The position numbers were made by a program, and so were the translations under genes. The notes beneath the pieces are model-generated. The model did no database searches and was not told where the DNA came from. It saw only the letters and a list, made by a program, of their open reading frames with translations. Shown in pieces: positions 61,001 to 64,000 of a stretch of 64,000 nt of DNA (positions are counted from its first letter, which is position 1; every line of letters begins with the position of its first letter). This DNA is from Pholis gunnellus (Eukaryota; Chordata; Actinopteri; Perciformes; Pholidae): NCBI GenBank assembly GCA_910591455.2, contig OU342816.1, positions 9,128,800 to 9,192,799 on the forward strand. The letters run 5' to 3'.

Positions 61001-63008
61001 TGTCTTCCCTGGTCCCATAGGCATGCCTCCGCCTTCCTTCCCCCCAGGCATCCCCCCTCCTCCTTTCATCAGACCCGGCTTCAACCCCATGCAGATGCCT
61101 CCAGGTAGCACTTCCTTCAGCTGCCATCAAACAACTTCTCTCTGGCTTTTCTTTCAGTGTCTTTCTCCTTCTCAAATGATGCTTATCAGTACTGAAGGAA
61201 AGACATCAAAGCACTATTCAACTGCTCCTGGAAGTGTTTGTTTATCCACTCTGGTGTCATAAGGAGCTCATGATGAAGTAATCACAAGAGTAGTGACTAA
61301 AAGTTGTCTTGCACTGTGACATTATGGGGGGGGGGGGGGGGATTTTAATTTGTGGTAGCAAAGTTTCGCTCACTTTCAAGCCTAAACCCACTGAACCCTA
61401 ACTCCTTTCACCCTTCTTCTTCTTCTCCTCCCAGGTTTCCCTCCCCCGGGTGCCATGCCTCTCGGTCCCCCACCTCCCTCCAAAGGTGGAGTTGAAGAGC
61501 CGCCCCTGGACCCAGTTGGTCTGGGCAACAGGAAAAATGACGAGGTCCTGGAGGGTCCCAACATCTTCAACAACCAGATGGGACTCATGGGTCAGTCTGT
61601 CTTTCTGTCGGCCCTTTTTTAAAATGAGTGTTACTGGAGTTTGGCCATTAAGGATTTTGAACAGTCATGAACGTTGGGTTAACATTGAAGCTGTGTTGTG
61701 TATTTTCTTCCCCCACCAGGTAACCAGTTAGGTGGACCTCCTGGTTCCCACCCCGGTGCTCCTCCTGGAAACATCCAACCCCCTTCTGGTGGTCTGCTTG
61801 GCGCACGGCCCGGTATAATCCCACTGCAGCGTCCTCCGGTTCCCCCACCGCCACACATGCAGCGTTTCCCTCCACCCCACGGGCCACGACCCCCTCACCC
61901 CAACATGCCACCTATGCTCCCGCAGATGATTGCCAGAGGGCCCCACCCTCAAATGATGCACCACGACCCCCCTCCACTTAAAGGAGGCTTTGGAATGATG
62001 CCTCCCCACAATATGAGGGCTCCTTTCCCTCCACACGGGCAGGGTCCTCCTCCTCCTCAAGGCCCGCCTCCTTTTATCAGACCAGGGGGGCCTCGTGGCC
62101 CGGAGGGGCCAGAAGAAATGGAAGGCAGGCCATTCAGGGGGGACAGGCCTGGAGACAGGCCTGGAGACAGACCTGGAGACAGACCTGGAGACAGACCTGG
62201 AGACAGACCTGGAGACAGGCCCGGAGAAAGGCCCGGATTCAGGGACCGAGAGCCAGAGAGGGACAGGGACAGGGACTGGGATCGAGACAGGGATAGAGAG
62301 AGGGACCGAGGTTTTGGAGGTGGAAGGCGTCTCTTTGGTGATGGAGGGAGGGGAGGAGGAGGAGGAGGTGGGGATAGAATGGACGGGAGGGACCGTCTCG
62401 GAGGCTGGCAAGAAGATGGAGGAGGTCACCGTGGAGGAGGATGGGAGAGAGACAGAGATCGGGACAGAGACCGGGAGAGAGACCGCGATCGCGTCGGAGA
62501 CAGACGGGACTGGAGGGAGAGGCGAAACAGCCTGGATGGCGACAGGGAGCGAGGGAGGAGTGATGATGGGGATAGGGATCGAGATCGAGGGAGGGGAGAG
62601 GGGGGAGAAAGGGGAAAGGTGGAAGGAGGGAGGGGAGAGGGGGGAGAAAGGGGAAAGGTGGAAGGAGGGAGTCGAGAAAGAGGGAAAGGAGCTGAAGGAA
62701 AAGAAGGAGACAGGCCAAGGCGGTCAGAGAGGAAAGAGAGGGCCACACGATGGGACAGGGACGATCGATTGGCTGAACTGGAAAACATGGAGAAATTTCA
62801 GACCTCTAACGCAACAGAGCTGACTCCTGTGACTCCTGTGACTCCTGTGGTAGCTTTGGAAAGCAGTGAAGAACCAAGTGTGGAAGCTTCTGAAAAGAAG
62901 GCAGATTCTGAACTTTCAACTCCGTCTCCAGAGGAGCAGACGCCCTCTGTGCCCTCACCCTCAGCTCAAAGTGAGCCCACAGAAACTAAACAGGAAGCAG
63001 CATCATAG
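55082..63008 (+). CDS. SCAF4: SR-related CTD-associated factor 4 (complete)
   Basis: This nuclear protein binds the phosphorylated RNA polymerase II CTD and, with SCAF8, suppresses premature polyadenylation. There are 19 exons: 55082-55111, 56343-56426, 56553-56597, 56695-56856, 57049-57181, 57392-57519, 57651-57854, 58014-58093, 58213-58288, 58531-58707, 58895-58968, 59073-59263, 59430-59530, 59662-59775, 59876-60032, 60228-60355, 60951-61104, 61435-61590, 61720-63008. All phases agree, giving 1160 residues (human 1147). TAA lies in frame upstream of MDAVNAFNHE. The CID domain is residues 1-140 (YVVDSIVRQSRHQFGSDKDV, SKIVRVLNLWQKNGVFKI). The RS stretch is at about 398-445. The RRM is at about 463-540 (TTLWVGQLDKRTQQQDV, NMIPPRGCAYIVMIHRQDAF). 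Proline-rich sequence follows, with LLGARPGIIPLQRPP shared with SCAF4. The tail is mixed-charge with tandem repeats. HUNK synteny favours SCAF4 over SCAF8. Confidence 0.96.
55112..56342 (+). other. SCAF4 intron 1, no gene seen
   Basis: The first 300 bp continue the CpG-rich promoter region, with repeated GCTAGCTA/GTTAGC motifs. The rest is ordinary AT-rich intron. Confidence 0.6.
57791..57835 (+). repeat. AQA tandem repeat in SCAF4
   Basis: Repeats of GCCGCCCAA (9 bp) encode AQAAQAAQAAQ in exon 57651-57854. This is a small, probably length-variable alanine/glutamine tract. Confidence 0.85.
62142..62237 (+). repeat. Eight 12-bp tandem repeats (DRPG) in SCAF4 tail
   Basis: Seven DRPG units and one ERPG unit, in frame. 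GACAGGCCTGGA and GACAGACCTGGA variants alternate. Confidence 0.95.
62591..62668 (+). repeat. 39-bp tandem duplication in SCAF4 tail
   Basis: Two adjacent near-identical copies encode GEGGERGKVEGGR, in frame, in a purine-rich stretch. Confidence 0.85.
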
Positions 63009-63890
63009 ACTTGGCTCAAAGCTCCTTCCGCCAGAGACTGCTGTGAACCACTGAATCTTTTTTTTTAATTTTTTTTTTTAAAGGTGTTTTTCACAATGAT
63101 AGTCAGCCTCAACTCCTGGCATAAGCATTCTAGCACGTCACCGTTTGCCAGTTGGTGATTGACAGTTTCTGGGCTGTAACGCGTCTTGAAAACAAACATC
63201 TCCCACACGTGTCGTCAGACATGACGTAAAGCGCTTGTTTTCAGACTGACTGGCTTATGCGTCTGCTACTGGAAACACATGGCCACACGTTAAAATCTGT
63301 TTGGTAAAATTGCTGTCGTTGAATATTGGCTGTCAACTGTTTTTTCCCTGTAAGACGAAAGAGTGAACGGCGTGTTTGCATGTTATCACGGCTCTGTCCA
63401 TTTTAGGTTGATTTGAGCTTAGCTTTTATGTTTTTACTCAAGTTGGTTTGCAGACGGAGGAAATGAATAACTTCTATGACACATTTATTTTGTACTTCAT
63501 TGCCTTATCTATGTGATAGCAGGCACTCCTCAACAAGGTGAATATGTTTATTTTTAAATCTGCCAAAATGTCATGTCAAACACTGAATATCTTCTCAAAC
63601 AACTGTTATGATAATAGAGGCACCATTTGCTTTCCTTTGTTGTTTTCACGTCATCTTGTGTTTCATGTCTGCTCTTCATTGGACTACCGTGGCCTTAAAA
63701 TCCAATCAAGTACGTTGTAGGTGTTTGATGGGAAAAGAAAAGTACAAATTGGGGAAGACTTGTGGAGGTAAATTACACTGAGAATTAGGTTTGCTAAATT
63801 GTTGAGCTCTCCTTTTGATTATGTCCCCACTTCCCATCCTTTGAAACACTTTATTTCAGGAGGAATAAAGTATTTGTCTTCATTCTAAAA
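63009..63890 (+). other. SCAF4 3' UTR and poly(A) signal
   Basis: It follows the TAG at 63006-63008. It is U-rich, with T runs at about 63059-63079. AATAAA at 63864-63869 is the clear poly(A) signal, so cleavage is expected near 63.885-63.89 kb. The remaining 110 bp of the window show nothing recognisable. Confidence 0.75.
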
Positions 63891-64000
63891 GCCACTTGGT
63901 GCACATTTACTGGCAAATACACGATGTCCTTTCAAAGAAATCACTCTCAGTACATGGTTTATTCACCCAAACACTCGTATCATTTTAAGATTCAGGGACT

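Noticed and set aside
61728..62788. Minus-strand frames (up to 233 codons) opposite the SCAF4 last exon
   Set aside because: Ser/Pro/Leu-rich complements of the RD/RE and RPGD repeats, with no independent support.

Overview
This window is vertebrate genomic DNA, most likely from a spiny-rayed (percomorph) teleost fish. The genes have many exons and short introns with consensus GT-AG junctions. The non-coding DNA is rich in (CA)n, (TA)n, poly-C and poly-G tracts. Every exon was read by eye, and reading phases were checked across each junction. Seven protein-coding genes are supported. Six are complete, and one (SYNJ1) lacks its 5' part.

Layout, left to right: SYNJ1 (+, 514-16841, 3' UTR to about 19.3 kb); CFAP298 (+, 20235-21996); EVA1C (-, 23499-28688); HAUS1 (-, 31020-33109); MIS18A (+, 33921-37464, 3' UTR to about 38.27 kb); a gene-poor 6 kb stretch; HUNK (-, 44333-52600); SCAF4 (+, 55082-63008, 3' UTR to about 63.89 kb). 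Apart from HAUS1, this is the gene order and relative orientation of human 21q22.11 (SCAF4-HUNK-MIS18A-EVA1C-CFAP298-SYNJ1). URB1 and MRAP, which lie between MIS18A and EVA1C in human, were not found, and HAUS1 (human chromosome 18) sits in their place.

The genes are not a pathway or operon. SYNJ1 is a phosphoinositide phosphatase of synaptic vesicle recycling. CFAP298 is a dynein-arm assembly factor of motile cilia. EVA1C is a lectin-domain membrane receptor. HAUS1 and MIS18A act in mitosis (augmin and CENP-A licensing) and are transcribed divergently from an 811-bp interval. HUNK is an AMPK-related kinase. SCAF4 is an RNA polymerase II CTD-binding anti-termination factor.

I see no virus, phage, CRISPR array, toxin or unknown gene system. 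The observations most worth checking are: an extra C in the SYNJ1 endophilin-binding motif that breaks the frame; a 24-bp SYNJ1 alternative exon carrying an in-frame stop; a perfect 20-bp inverted repeat in CFAP298 intron 1; an X-box plus NRF1 promoter at CFAP298; a promoter-like motif cluster at 38.6-39.6 kb with no gene attached; and lineage-specific tandem repeats in the SYNJ1 and SCAF4 tails.
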